DNA of 64,000 nucleotides, from positions 1,054,001-1,118,000 of the forward strand of contig JBBELK010000164.1 of assembly GCA_037783545.1 (NCBI GenBank). Direction: 5' to 3'. The stretch is from Henricia sp. BOLD:AAB3569 (Eukaryota > Echinodermata > Asteroidea > Spinulosida > Echinasteridae). Position 1 is the stretch's first letter; each line of letters begins with the position of its first letter. A program made the position numbers and the translations under genes. A model generated the notes under the pieces. The model was not told the origin of the DNA, made no database searches, and saw only the letters and a program-made list of their open reading frames with translations. Positions 29,431 through 42,300 of the stretch are shown piece by piece.

Positions 29431-32400
29431 CTGCAATGCACGAAAATATGACGTCATCATAAACCTTTTTCATAAACCAAAAATGCGCACATGCGCACTG
29501 AAATTGCGAAAAATACTATTTTTGGAGACATTCAGGGACTTTCTATAGAGACAATTCAGGTGCGAATCCAGAATTTTTTTCAGGAGGGGGTTTTGCCACC
29601 AGGGAGGGGTTTTGCCCGTCAGATTTTTATGTCAGCTCGTTTCGGACAGGCGGACACACAAAATGCATTAGGCCTACATTTTATTTGTTGGTGTCGGAGC
29701 AGGGAGGGTGTTTTGACCCCCGCACCCCCTCTGGATCCGCGCCTGGACATAGCTATCATACAAAGGACTGTCGTATAACAAAGGAAAGCCTAAGGCTTTC
29801 ATGTCACCCGCTGAGTTTTACCAATTTGCATACAGTCGGCCTCGACATGTTAAGTTTTGAAGTTCATGCAAACTATCATACATATTTGGCCTAGTTTGTG
29901 TTACACATTATGCTTGGAAAACCTTGACCTAAAATATATTATTTGCCTTTGTTCCGCTTGACTACAGCCGCTCCTCATACATCCAGCTTTCTAGGTGACA
30001 GTTTACATGATTGGAAAAAAAGGTATTTACAGAGCTAAAGAATTATAATGATGATAACTTGAAACTTGCCTTGTAGAAATTTCAGCCACAATAGATACAT
30101 GTATATATACTTGAAAAATCCATGCATGGTTTTTGTGTTGAATGAATGGTTTTAAAAATTCAGACAACTTCAGTTGGCAATTTCTCTCAAAAAGGTACCA
30201 CTTTATACACGAGAAGAAAAATGTGGTGTTTGTTACACTTTTTTGTGTATTGGGGCTTCAATTCTTAAATTCCTTTGAAGAGATGTAGTGTATGTTCGTA
30301 TTAAAAACCAAAATATGATGCGGACCATACCTCAAAATTAAGAAACACGATAAAACAGTAAACACCAAAATGGCGACCAGTGCTGCTCCACAAGCTATGA
30401 CCAGTGACGCTGCATCTGTTTATAAAGCAAACCACCAAAACAGATAATTAAAATCAACATTAAATGACATTTAATGACATTTATTCCGAAAAAAAACCCC
30501 GATATACAATACTGAAATTTGTAAATTGTTGGCACACTGAAGATTAGTCACATACAAACATAATTGATGCAAACAAAACATTTACTCATACAGAAACAGC
30601 AAAGGCCATGATGATGTATTATAGTTGGTGGAAATTTTACAAAAATATATGTTGAAACATTCGAGTGGAATTCGCCAAAAAGCCTCAGACATTCTGTTGT
30701 GTGACTGACTGAAACGCCATTGATACAAAATGACCTTCGATTGTGCATTAATAGTGAGTCAGGCGGGCGAAGCTGTTTTCTTTTCGTTTCAAATTTCAAG
30801 ACTATGAAAAGCGTCCCACTGCGTGAGAAACGCAAACATTTGGGAAAGTTTCGCCCGCGGAAAATATGAGTTTAGCCCAGAATGGCGGCTTTGTTTGCGA
30901 GAAAAAAAAGGGTGATGTTTTTATGTGGGCGACTGGAGGAATGTCAACTCAACACTACATCATCAGGCGAATATTAGAAATTCAAGTGCGTAGTTTAGAA
31001 TAGGCCTTTTGCATTACATGGCTTGCGCTTCAAATTCTTCATTTTCAAAATGAAGGTGCAGTTTAGAAAGTCACATACTATGCTGTTGTTACTGCGTATT
31101 GCAAGCCAATGCTTAGCAACCAACATTCTTGTTGCTTTACGCCATTCTCTCTATACAGCCAACACAGTATTGACGCTGCACTTTACACCTGCCACGTGCA
31201 CCACATAGTAACAACAATTTAGCCTGGACATCTGGATACTGAGTGTGCATGTGACAGGAAGTACATCGATGCACCAGACGCTTTTCATGTAAAACACGCA
31301 AAAGGCCACAAACCAGGCGTTTTGTTAACATATTTTTACCACAAATGTTTTATGTTGCAAATATTTGGTGAGGTGCACCCAAACTGTACTTAACAAGATC
31401 AAAAATTCTCACCAATGCGGCAGACATTGTCAGTACCTGTCCATGTACCATCGGCATTGCACGTTCTGGTTGTGGAGCCGACTATCACGTATCCGAACGA
31501 ACATCTATAGAAGATTTCCATGCCTGGATTAAAGACGGTGATATCTCTCCGTGTGTGGTTGGTCCCGGCAGGGAGGGGAGGGGCGGGACAACTGCCCTGT
31601 GAGTTTACTGGATGGATGGGGAAATCAAACAAAACTTTGACCCATCGCTGTAGGTAATGAAGCTAAGAAATAATGACGTCATAATGACGTCATCGTTTGA
31701 TACATGTGCGTTTTTTTCGAGAGCCTCAGGGAATCGCACATCTAGGACCTGGCTTAGACATGTATGCACATAATTTAGGAGAGGATTTCTCAACTGATCT
31801 AGGCTAATTTGACCCCAAGGAACAACGTGGGATGTGTGCCAAATTCGCTATCCGGGGCGAAATACCCGAAAATGACCACGCCCTTTTAAAGATGGTCACG
31901 CCCCTTTCTTAATCAGAAGTGCTGCTTTCGACATAGTTGTGTCTACTGAATTCAACCGATATGAGCTAATATGACCCCGAGGAACAACTTGGGATATGTC
32001 CCAAAATCTCTACCTGGGGAGAAGTACCCAAAACTGACCACGCCCTTTTAAATGACCACGACCTTCATCAGAAGTGCTACTTCCGACATATCTGTACATG
32101 TATCTACTGAACTTGACTGATATAAGCTAATTTGACCCCGAGGAACAACTTGGGATTTGTGCCAAATTTACTATCGATGGAAAAGTACACAGAAATGACC
32201 ACACCCTTTTAAATGACCACGCCCCACCTTATCAGAAGTGCTATTTCCGACATAGCTAAACTACTGAACTCAACTGATAAGCTAATTTGACCCCGAGGAA
32301 TAACTTGGGATGTGTGTCAATATCGCCACTTAAGTTCCCGAAAATGACCACGCCCTTTTAAAAATGACTACGCCCCACATTTAAAGTGCTACTTTCGACA

Positions 32401-35400
32401 TCGCTGTATCTACTGAACTCGACTGATACAATATAATTTGACCCCAAGGAACAACTTAGGATTTGTGCCAAACTCGCTATCCAGGAAATGACCACGCCCC
32501 TTCTTATCAGAAATGCTGTATCCATCATAGATATACTACTGAACTTAACTGATGTAAGCTAATTTAACTCTGAGAAACAATGTGGGATGTGTGCCAAATT
32601 CGCTATCCGGGGAGAAGTACCAGAAAATGACCACACCCACTTCTTATCAGAAATATGTACTTCTGACATAGTTGTATTTTCTGGGTTGCTCAAAATGTTC
32701 GGAATGGTCATAATGTTTAGGGGATCATAGAAGAGTTTTAAATTTATATTTTGATAGAAATTAGATCTGTACCGTGTATTAGAGGGCAAAGTCTTTGGTT
32801 TGGAGAGAAATATAGCGGTATTTGATGGCAGAGCAAAATTTACTCTCGACTTTGTGTAGCAATCTGATGATGGTATAACTGTTTCTTTTTAGGGTGAGGT
32901 CGCTCTCACTGCTCCTTGTGCTTCACCTTGTTCAAAGTACATGTAGTTAAAAGGTGAAAATTATTCAAAAGAAACAATCTACTCACTATAGCTTGGTGCA
33001 CATTACATGTATTTAAAAATCTAGCTATTCGTGTTAATCCATACTGCTGATAGGGTGCATTGCCTACCCACCCCTAAAACAAATGCTATAATGTCATTAA
33101 GACGGAATTCATAACACGATTTACTCCTGTGTGAGTGCACTATAGAATAAGAAATAGACATTCGTACAATTTAAGCATGGAACGCTTACGTTAATAAATA
33201 TTTGGCAATTTATATATATGTAGGTAGTAAGGGGTAGTATATATGGTAATGGATAACATTTTTGGCAATTTTTCTCTAATTATCAAAATATAAATTTGAA
33301 ACTCTTCTATATGACCCACTAAACACCCAGATACCCAGCTGTAACAGTTTTGAAGATACAGCTATGTCGGAAGTAGCACTGCTGATGAAAAGAAAAAGAG
33401 GAATGTTGTCGTTTTTGGGTACTTCTCCCCTAACAGCGAATATGGCACACACACCAAATTGTTCCTCGGGGTCAAATTAGCTTACATCAGTTGCGTTCAG
33501 TAAATACAACTATGTCGGAAGTAATGCGCTTCTGACGAAAAAAAGGGCGTGTTCATTTTTGGGTACTTTTCCCCCAGGATTTTGGCATACATCCCATGTT
33601 GTTCCTCGGGGTCATATTATCTTATATCTGTTGATTTCAGTAGATAAAGCAAAATTAAAAGTACATGTAGCACTTCTGATAAGAGGTGGTGTGGTCATTT
33701 AAAAGGACGTGGTCATTTTTGGGTACTTATCCCGGATAGGGAATTTGGCACAAATCTGAAGTTGTTCCCTGGGATCAAATTAGCTTGCTCTAGAGTAGAT
33801 ACACCGATGTCGGAAGTAGCAATTTAAATAAGGGGCGTGGTCATTTTTAAAAGGGCGTGGTCATTTGTGGGAACTACTCTCTAGGTGGCGATTTTGACAC
33901 ATATCTCAAGTTATTCCTAGGGCTCAAATTAGCCTTTATCAGTTGAGTTCATTAGTTTGGCTATGTCGGAAATAGCACTTCTGATAATATGGGGCGTGGT
34001 CGTTTAAAAGGGTGTGGTCATTTCCGGGTACTTTTCTATCTATAGTAAATTTGGCACAAATCCCAAGTTGTTCCTCGGGTTCAAATTAGCTTAGATCAGT
34101 CAAGTTCAGTAGATATATGTATAGATATGTCAGAGGTAGCACTTCTGATAAAGGTCGTGGTCTTTTAAAAGGGCGTGGTCAGTTTTGGGTACTTCTCCCC
34201 GGTAGCGATTTTGGGACACATCCCAAGTTGTTCCTCGGGGTCATATTAGCTAATATCAGTTGAATTCAGTAGTAACAACTATGTCGGAAGCAGCACTACT
34301 GATTAAGAAAGTGGCGTGACCATCTTAAAAAGGGCGTGGTCATTTTCGGGCTTTTCGCCCCGGATAGAGATTTTGGCACACATCCCAAGTTGTTCCTTGG
34401 GGTCATATTAGCCTATAACAGTTGAGTTATCCTCTCCTAAATTATGTGCATACATGTCTAAGCCAGGTCCTCTACTAATGTATGAAAGTGGCGTCACTGT
34501 CTTAGGTCTATAGAGCTCGAGATGTGGTCTTATTCAATATTTTGAGTGTTATTACCTTAAAGGCACAGGCTCGTCAGCAATGCGCGCGCCAAATTCGTGC
34601 CACGAAATACGCAGCTTCGTGTAGCAAAGGCATGAAGCTGCGTATTTCGTCGCACGAATTTGGCGCGCGCGCATTGCTGACGAGCCGTGCCTTTAACTAT
34701 ATACAGAATTTTGCCAGAATCAGAATTTTTTTCATTACTGTTCAAAGAGGACAAAATCACTGAAACGAAACAGTCTTAAAAGTGACTCCATTCGTGAGAA
34801 TCCAATTGCTATGTCCAAAATACATCGTCTGCGAAGCATATCCGAAAACAGCACCAAACCTTTCATAGTACAAATAATTGTCACACAGGCTTACAAAGCC
34901 GATGGATAGGCTACTATTATTTTGCCATTTTTGTTTCCCGAGGTCAGATGTACTTTCTTTTTTTAATGCAAAGATTGGACAGCAATGGCCTTGTGTATCA
35001 CAAATAGTCTTTAACAAAATCCTACTTGAGTGGAGCTCATTTTTAGGATTCCGCATTTTATAGCTATAGCGATGGAAATCCCCCATAACGAAGTATGTAA
35101 ATGTTCCCCCCTTTCACAGACATTTCTAAAAAAAATAATATTGGCCATGCAAGCCAAGGACCTGGGTTCGAATCCAAATCGGTGCACTACAATTTTCTCG
35201 TGTTTCTAAATTCATCTTTCAATTATCAATCCTGACATATATATACCTTCAATATATAATATTGACCTCTATATAGTGAATGTGTTGGCATGGATTCTTC
35301 CCCCGCCCCCATGTAGGTAAGACCTCTCTTCCCGACAGCCCATCAGTGTAGCCAATAGACTACTAAAGTGTGACGTCAGTTGCCATGGTAATTGGGTCTA

Positions 35401-36378
35401 AACATTCGCTGGTAATCTGAAAAGTCTATTGGTGCAGCGCAGGGAAACAGTTCACTGGTTTTAGTGTAGACCCAAAAACCATGGCAACACACGAAGGGTG
35501 ACGTTTTCACTTTAGTAGTCTATATTGGTTGGCATGGATTTGCCCCACTGCATTGTTGGAAAGAGAGAGAGACAAACACGAGATTGTTGTGGTGCTCCGG
35601 CGAGATGCCCAGATAGCTCAGTTGGTAGAGCAATTGGACATGAATCCCAGTCGGGACTCTGCAATTTTCTCGTGTTTCCGAGTTCATCTTTCAAAAAGAT
35701 AATATGTAGGCCTACGCACATCTGTTGGAAACTGGAAGGATAATGGTGATAACTTGTTCGTCCAATGCTTTGGCACAGGGGTATATATAGCTGAACAAGA
35801 ATGATGGCACTCACAGAACCCCGTAGGCCACCTGTCAGATTAAGTTTAAATTATATCTGGGTCTTTCCACAGTAATGGGGTACATTTAAAAGACGAGTCA
35901 ACAATTCCTTTTAGATGTCTTTAGTTTATCTCAAAATTAAAGAAATTCCCTTGTACTGTTCTCGGGAGATAACTTTTGCCCCAAAAGGTAAGAAACTGCT
36001 GCCACAACATACATTTCTGAAAAGCTTGTGTACACATTTTCCCTTTACGTATATAACGTGGACAGACCAATTGTGACATTTTTTGTCTTTGTGCACGGGG
36101 TTTTAACAAATGTATGTTGTATGACTATTTGTTTTCTTACTCCTTGATACAAAAGTTATTTCATCAGTTGAGCTGCATAATTTAAAGATAAAATTAAGAC
36201 ATTTGAAGTGAACTGGGACCTAAGATCTTGAAGGTCACAGAATTGTACCCCGTTACTGTGAAAAGACCCATTTACGAAAATATCATGCAAATGACGGTAA
36301 AGGCAACAATGACTTACCTTTAATGACAAAGGACATCGCAACAAAAAGCGTTGTCACAATCTTTACGAACGTCTCCAT
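29151..36378 (-). CDS. Receptor gene F: signal peptide, canonical CCP, TM, NPYQN tail
   Basis: Exons: 36318-36378 (METFVKIVTTLFVAMSFVIK), 31413-31607 (CCP), 30331-30415 (TM) and 29151-29430 (tail, TAG). Phases are 1, 1 and 2; about 206 residues. CCP at 22-85 has four cysteines and the conserved Trp (DGTWTG). TM at 87-113 (SLVIACGAALVAILVFTV) resembles D/E. The tail at 115-206 is basic near the membrane (SRRAKRRAERH), then acidic, with one tyrosine in NPYQND. The first intron is 4.7 kb and contains a 2.7-kb foldback of tandem repeats plus a TTAA hairpin element and two SINE fragments. Confidence 0.85.
29557..29745. mobile_element. Short element with CAGGTGCGAATCCAG ends
   Basis: Ends CAGGTGCGAATCCAG and CTGGATCCGCGCCTG are inverted; the interior has two GGAGGG(G/T)TTTTG units. 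Lies just upstream (plus-strand side) of the gene F tail exon, in its intron. Confidence 0.6.
31413..31607 (-). CDS. Gene F CCP exon
   Basis: 195 bp, phase 1-1, acceptor CCATCCATCCAG, donor ATTG|GTGAGA. It is a textbook four-cysteine sushi domain: GSCPAPP, FYRCSFGY, TRTCNADGTW, DNVC. It lacks the extra cysteine pair of A-E. One sequon lies in TNHT. Confidence 0.9.
31744..34471. mobile_element. 2.7-kb foldback built of ~160-bp tandem repeats
   Basis: Ends AGGACCTGGCTTAGACATGT and the complement. The left arm has GACCCCGAGGAACAACTTGG-like units starting at 31811, 31973, 32134, 32289, 32440 and about 32565. The right arm has seven in reverse orientation up to about 34400. The spacer is roughly 32700-33400. 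Inside gene F intron 1. Confidence 0.82.
34561..34692. mobile_element. AGGCACAGG hairpin MITE in gene F intron 1
   Basis: TTAA at 34557-34560 and 34693-34696; arms carry GCTCGTCAGCAATGCGCGCG and the complement. Confidence 0.8.
35145..35290 (+). mobile_element. tRNA-derived SINE fragment
   Basis: B-box GGGTTCGAATCC followed by AATTTTCTCGTGTTTC and TTCATCTTTCAA, a body shared with 35608-35745. Confidence 0.55.
35356..35522. mobile_element. Foldback element with TAGACTACTAAAGTG ends
   Basis: The ends pair with CACTTTAGTAGTCTA. The interior has CCATGGTAATTGGGTCTA and its inverted match. A diverged copy lies at 63045-63215. Confidence 0.65.
35608..35745 (+). mobile_element. tRNA-derived SINE
   Basis: A-box-like TAGCTCAGTTGGTAGAGCAA, then the same AATTTTCTCGTGTTTC body as the copy 460 bp to the left. 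Inside gene F intron 1. Confidence 0.6.
35858..36270. mobile_element. MITE with TGGGTCTTTCCACAGTAA ends
   Basis: About 410 bp; the right end reads TTACTGTGAAAAGACCCA, and GGGGTACA/TGTACCCC also pair. It sits 48 bp from the gene F signal-peptide donor. Confidence 0.68.
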
Positions 36379-39085
36379 AATTATTGCGGCACTCGTCCGA
36401 CCGACCAAAGCCAAGAGAACGCCGGTGTTCGAACGTTTCGCACGGTAGTCCTCTTCGGTCGGTTCTCGCTCAAAATGCCTTTGTCGAAGTTTGAGTCAAA
36501 CCGCAACTTAAAACAAATTTTGGCAAATCACAGCTACCAAAGTGCGTGTGTAACCAACATTTTCTCCAGATTAATTTTGATGTGTGGTTGAAAATGGTTC
36601 GAGCACTGTATTATGCGATGTGGAAACGATATTGTATGCGATACACGTAGAATTCCACGCATGAAAAACGCCCAATAATGGGTTTTTTTTTGTCAGGTAA
36701 CCCAGACACAAATCAATCACAGGCTCCCCTTGAACTAAAACCAAGCATATTCGGTTGTGGCTGTTAAAATTTGGAATTCAAAACTGACTAATTTTTTTTT
36801 AATTCCGTGGACGCTTCAGCGCCTCCAGCGTGCTACACCCATACCAAATTCCGCACAGTGCGCGCACATTCCAAGTCCTTGAAAGTTGCAGCGATGACGT
36901 CAGAAGATTTCAGACCATACTCTTCTCTGATTGGTTAGTTTCTTTTAGGAATAACCTTTGACGTCTGCTGTACTCCCGTGTTATTTTACTCACGAAACAA
37001 AGATTTCCATGAAATAGACAGATCCAAAATGTATTCAAATCGAAAGTTTATTTTATACAATTGCATTTTCTTTAGTATTTTGTGGCTTTTATTTTGCGGA
37101 AAAACTTGCGCATGCGCCGGAAAACTTTCGAAATTAACGAGACAGCTTGAAACTCAAACTAAGGGATTGTTTGGTTTGCCCATTCAGGGATAAAAAAAAC
37201 CCACACAGACTTTTTTTTCTTTCCGTGCCGCCAAGTTGTGTATCGAGTCGACAAAAGTCGGTCATTCGTTCATTGACAAATCGGTCAGTCGTTATTTTCT
37301 TGCGAGAAGAAAATTCGATGTTATCAATTCCCAGGGCCAAAAAAATAAAAGTGCATTCGTGGATTCAAATTCCTTGGCCGACTTTTAAAAAAAATCTTTT
37401 ATCAAATTGATAGAACATATTGTTGTTGTGGTATTTCCAATACAGTGGCGTCAAAGGTGTATGTCCTTAGGCACGGCACTTCGCCACAATCTGGGGACTT
37501 GCAAGAGGGACTTGCAAGGGTAGTGAAGGTGTTGTGTCTTATTAGCTCATGAGTGCCTAACAGGCAGCTGGGGCTGCATGCTCACCAGGGAGCTGAGAAA
37601 GTTAGATTAAGGAATGTTATTAAGAGCCCAACGACCAGGGATAATAACTGTGTGGTACAAATGTTGTCTCGGTTTTGTCAGCCCCTCGGTTTTGTTATCT
37701 GTCAAACGATGACATTTGAAAAAAAAAACCAATTAAACTTTTTGATAGATTTTTACCTGCGGGAGAACTGGGTTTCAAAAGGCGTTTACAAAAATGTGTT
37801 AGAAATAAGCTAACAAAGGGCATTTCTTGAACTAAGGTGCCCCCAAAAAGGAGCAGTTCATTTGAATATGAAACAAACTATTCAATTCACTAACTTTCAG
37901 TCTGTGGTTGTGGTCGCTCTACAGTGTCTGTGCCGTGGGAGAGAGTACAATGAACAGGCGCTCGCGCCCGCAGTTAGCCATGCGTGCAATCAAATGTCTA
38001 TACGTTAAAAAAAATAAAAAAATAAAAAACCTTGCATAGGTTTCTGACGCCTCGTCGGGAATTCCACAGGCATTATGTTTTGAAAGTTACCAACACTTTC
38101 TTTTCTGTTGGTATTTCCTCCTCCCAAAGAGGATAAACGTAACACCAACAGAGGGCGTAGTTACGCCTACGCGGCCGGACACGCCCATTAGCCACTGATC
38201 ATAAATACTAGATTGATTACGTGGCTCCCTGGGCGAGGCCACCGTTCGCCTTCTAACTCCAGGAAACTAAGGAGGAAATCCTTCCCCAGACTGCTTATAT
38301 CATTACTCAAGTACATGTTTTAAGTGGAAGGCGATCTTGTGAACTGGGGAGCAGTCAAGGCGAAGAATTGTTTTAGCTTTGGCCGACGCGCACGCGCACG
38401 TACGTGCACGCGCGTTGCTTAAATTCTTTCAAAGCCTCTCGCTAGTTGCAAACGACCCAATGTAAAGAGATCAGTGTCCTTAGCAGCAGCAACTGAAGTG
38501 TGACGTCATTCTTATACATGTAGTACTGGCTCTTAACATCAAACATTCCATAAAAGCGCAAGTAACTTTACTGATTTCGAATAATAATAAATATTTATAC
38601 ATGTACCACGATACATGTGCAGCAACCATAGTGTTTATAACAGAGGGATACGAAGTATAAACATAAATGATAAACAATTTATAAAAATCGCAAACGTTTA
38701 GAAAAACGGGATGCAGCCCTACAGCACACAAATCAGCCATTTTGTCTAGTACCCTTAAACATTACGGTGGTAATATTGTGCAACTGTTACTGGAGTAGAC
38801 TGGCTCTTACAAATAGTGTTTTGGCAGAAAACATGTGCAATTGAACCGAAGTTCGGTTCTAAATTTGACTGCGCGCGCAAAACGGGAAATGGTTGCTTAT
38901 CTAATTTTCCCACCTTTTTTAATACACGAAGGTTATAATATATGCATTATTATAGTGCAACAGTGAAACGGTCTGTTGGCAAGATATGTATTTGGAATAG
39001 TGGAACTTTTAAAATTTCCACATGGATCCAAGTTTGTGCAGAAGAAATCTGGTTGTTTTTAGAAGTTCCAAATTCTAAAAACGTT
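36379..39085. other. Intergenic between genes F and G
   Basis: No splice-compatible coding exon found; only the degraded SINE-like repeat at 37455. Probably holds gene F's promoter and gene G's 3' end. Confidence 0.5.
37455..37660 (+). mobile_element. Degraded SINE-like repeat
   Basis: CCTTAGGCACGGCACTTCG, then CTCACCAGGGAGCTGAGAAA and GCCCAACGACCAG; related to 40695-40890, which ends in a (ATT)n run. Confidence 0.45.
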
Positions 39086-39305
39086 TCAGAGTCGTGTCAG
39101 TTCTTCATCCAGCTCGCCAAAATCCTGCAACGCGTTACCGTTCGAGCTAGTCTTGCCCCCCAGCCGCATTTCTCTCATACTGCATTCACGGTCTGTGTCG
39201 TCTGCCAGATCGCCGTGCTCATAGGCAGTGTTGCGGAATCCGACACTCGTAGAGATCGAATTTGCGGCTGGAGTCAAGTGGTAGGTGGTTGTGCTTTTCT
39301 TAATT
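39086..39305 (-). CDS. Gene G tail exon
   Basis: 72 residues: IKKSTTTYHL at the membrane, then VGFRNTAYEHGDL, acidic DDTDRE, and C-terminal DFGELDEELTRL. NTAY fits an N-x-x-Y turn of the kind bound by PTB domains; that role is inferred. A downstream AG (after CTCTACGAG) would also preserve phase and shorten the tail. Confidence 0.72.
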
Positions 39306-42300
39306 CTAATTTAGAGAAAAATGACAAAGGTTTAAATAATGAGCCTGATAAATACATATTAATTGGGGTTCGTTTTGCTCTGCCCGACTTGACTTTAATA
39401 ATAAGTACAGTTATAAGTTTGCCAGAAACTACAGTGCTATAGAGGGCGCCCTTTATTTGCACCGGTGTGGAGGGCGTGGCTTTATAAAAACTGGTACCAA
39501 AAGCAGTGAAATTAACTTACCTGGACTTCGTAAAAATGGCGACAAAGATCATAATGGCGAGTAGAAAGATAAGACCGGCGAATATTAGAATAAGAACGAT
39601 AACTGCAAACAAAGGCAAAATGTAGATATGAAATATCGTGTGAACTGCGGAACATAAGGAAACAAATAACCACCATAATGGGGCAACTTTTGTTGCTTAT
39701 ATTGGTCAACATTGTAAGCACAAAATGTGAAAACACGCATGTCCTCCAGGAACAAAGAAACTGCCCTATGGCACCTGTTACAAGTCAAAAGTGTTTCGCA
39801 GATTTAAATTAAAACAACAAGCAAAAGACTTATTTTAAGTCCTCAAAACTCAACACTTACAAGTTGTTGGGTGAATGGCGGTTGGAAGCGTTCTTTGGCT
39901 CGTTTCAACCGTAGTCACCAGGGTTGACCCGGGGGCTGATGCCGTATGGTTACCCGATGCGGTGGTTTCATTTCCCGGCGGTGTTTGCGTGAAATTGGCC
40001 GGTGTTGATTCGTTCTCGTACATCGGAGTTTCATAATAAGTAATCCCCGTCGATGCTGTATGACAGAAACACGAATGGAACGTTTGAAGAAATTTTGTTG
40101 ATTTTTACCCACTTTACGATTACAATATTTGGTTTTAATTTCTTTAACACTTAAATAGGCATATTCAGCAATTAGGCCTGCCTAAACGCATTTCAAGTTG
40201 CCTTCTTATGTGTTTAAAGGTAGTCTACTTGTTTGGTAACTACCCTCCAAAAAAATTCTGAATTATTATCTAAAAGCGTATACTTGTTATCAAAATGGTA
40301 ATGGTATATTAATCATCCTGTGAAATTATTTCGTCTGAAGTGCCCCCAAAATGACAAAACTATTTGAATCTCCAATGATCGCCTGTATATAGGCGATCTT
40401 TGGGCCATTCATTCATGTACACATTCATTCAGTATTTACTGCATCTACGTGGCTGAAATTCCTACAAGGTAGATTTCTCTACCTAGGCTTTCAATTACCA
40501 GTGGAAATCATGCCGTTTTTAACAATTTACTAAACAAGTGTAATATACCCTTAAAAGCTAAATGAAACAAACGTCTTTACCATTTGTATATTCTTTGGTT
40601 GTAGTTTGTGCATTAACAGGCGTCGATTCTGTTGTGTTTACTTCGACATCTAAAAAAAAAGGGAAAATACATGTATATCATTTTTTGCTAAAGTGGAAAA
40701 TGTGCCCTTAGGAAAGGCATTTTGTCATAAATTACCTCTTTTTACCATCGGGTAAATGGGTATAGCCCGGGTTGTCTTCTCACCATGGAGCTGAGAAACC
40801 TAAATTAATCCGTGTTACAAACAGCCCAATGACCAGATAATTTTGAAGCGAATCAGCGATGTCATATGTGTATTGTTATTATTATTATTATATTTCACTA
40901 GACTTAAAATATAAAAATGTATAAAAATATAAGTTGTGTTAAAGTAAACATTGACAGTGGAGAAGGCAAGGCCGAGGAGGAAAAAATGGTCCTATGACCA
41001 AAAGCCTGCCATACAAAAATGGGAATCCTAGCTCAAAAGACCTACAATGATCCACATTAATATAAATTACGCGAGTTATACCTTCAGTTTCTGTCGTTGA
41101 TGTCCCGTTTTCTGAGAACAATTCCGTTGTTCTTGTCTCATTGTTTGTGAGCAAATCTAAAACAACGAAGAATGTTTATTTTCAAGATAATAAATCACTT
41201 TGAATTCAGTTTTAACTGGCCAAAGCGTACACATTTCAAGCGCCATTTTACTAAAGAAACTTTAAAATACTAATTTTTTCCCCTGAAAAAAAAAAACCTA
41301 CCGTTTAAAAGCACGGTCGAGTTGCCTATTTCCGCTGTTATTTCTGTAACCATCACAGTTTCTGTCAATAAAGATAACACATGTAAATTGATATACCGTA
41401 TATTCATATCCTGATTAAAATGGTAATTTGTACGTTTTGTTGTTATTTTATCCATATCTACACATGCACACACCAAAATAGTTTTTTTTATTGGAAAGCA
41501 TGGCTCTGAGACATCAAAAATAAATTAACTGCTACGTCGAGTTTGGTCACTTTGTAGTATAAAGCCCAATTAAGGTTTTGACCAAGTAAGAATCAACATT
41601 CCCATCTACACTTGATCATACAAAGGTAATATTAAATTTGCGCAACAAAATCCAAATAATAATTTTCCCTGAAAAACGCCTACCGTTTGAAAGCACGGTC
41701 GTGTTGTCCAATCCCGTTATTTCTGTAGCCAGAACTGTCAGATTTTCTGTCAATAAAGATTATATGCAGATTACATGCATTGATATCTTAATGAAATTGT
41801 ATAAAATGCAATTTTTTTTCTGAGAAATACTCACCGTTCGAAAGCACGGTCGTGTTGTCCATTGCCGTTGTTATTTCTGTAGCCAGAACTGTCACAGTTT
41901 CTGTCAAAAAAAGAATATTATTAAAACATAATTATATGCAAATTACATGGACATTTTATGCAAATTAATGCATTGATATCTTGATGAAATTGTATAAAAT
42001 ACCATATTTTTTTCTGAGAAACACTCACCGTTTGAAAGCACGGTCATGTTGTCCAATTCCGTTGTTATCTCTGTAGCCAGAACTGTCATAGTTTCTGTCA
42101 ACAAAGATTATTATAAAAAATAATTATATGCACATTACATGGACATTGCATGCAAATTGCACGTAAAGTAATGTATTAAAATTCTGATGCATATTGTATT
42201 TTTGGTTACTATTTTGTCAGGGTCTTCACACATCAAATTTAGTTTTCAGCTGATTAGTTCGTGGTACACTGAAGCCCACTTAGGTTTTTGTTGCAATAAA

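Noticed and set aside
38942-39442. Plus-strand frame of 166 codons
   Set aside because: Antisense to gene G's tail exon and adjacent intron; no start context, splice partner or domain.
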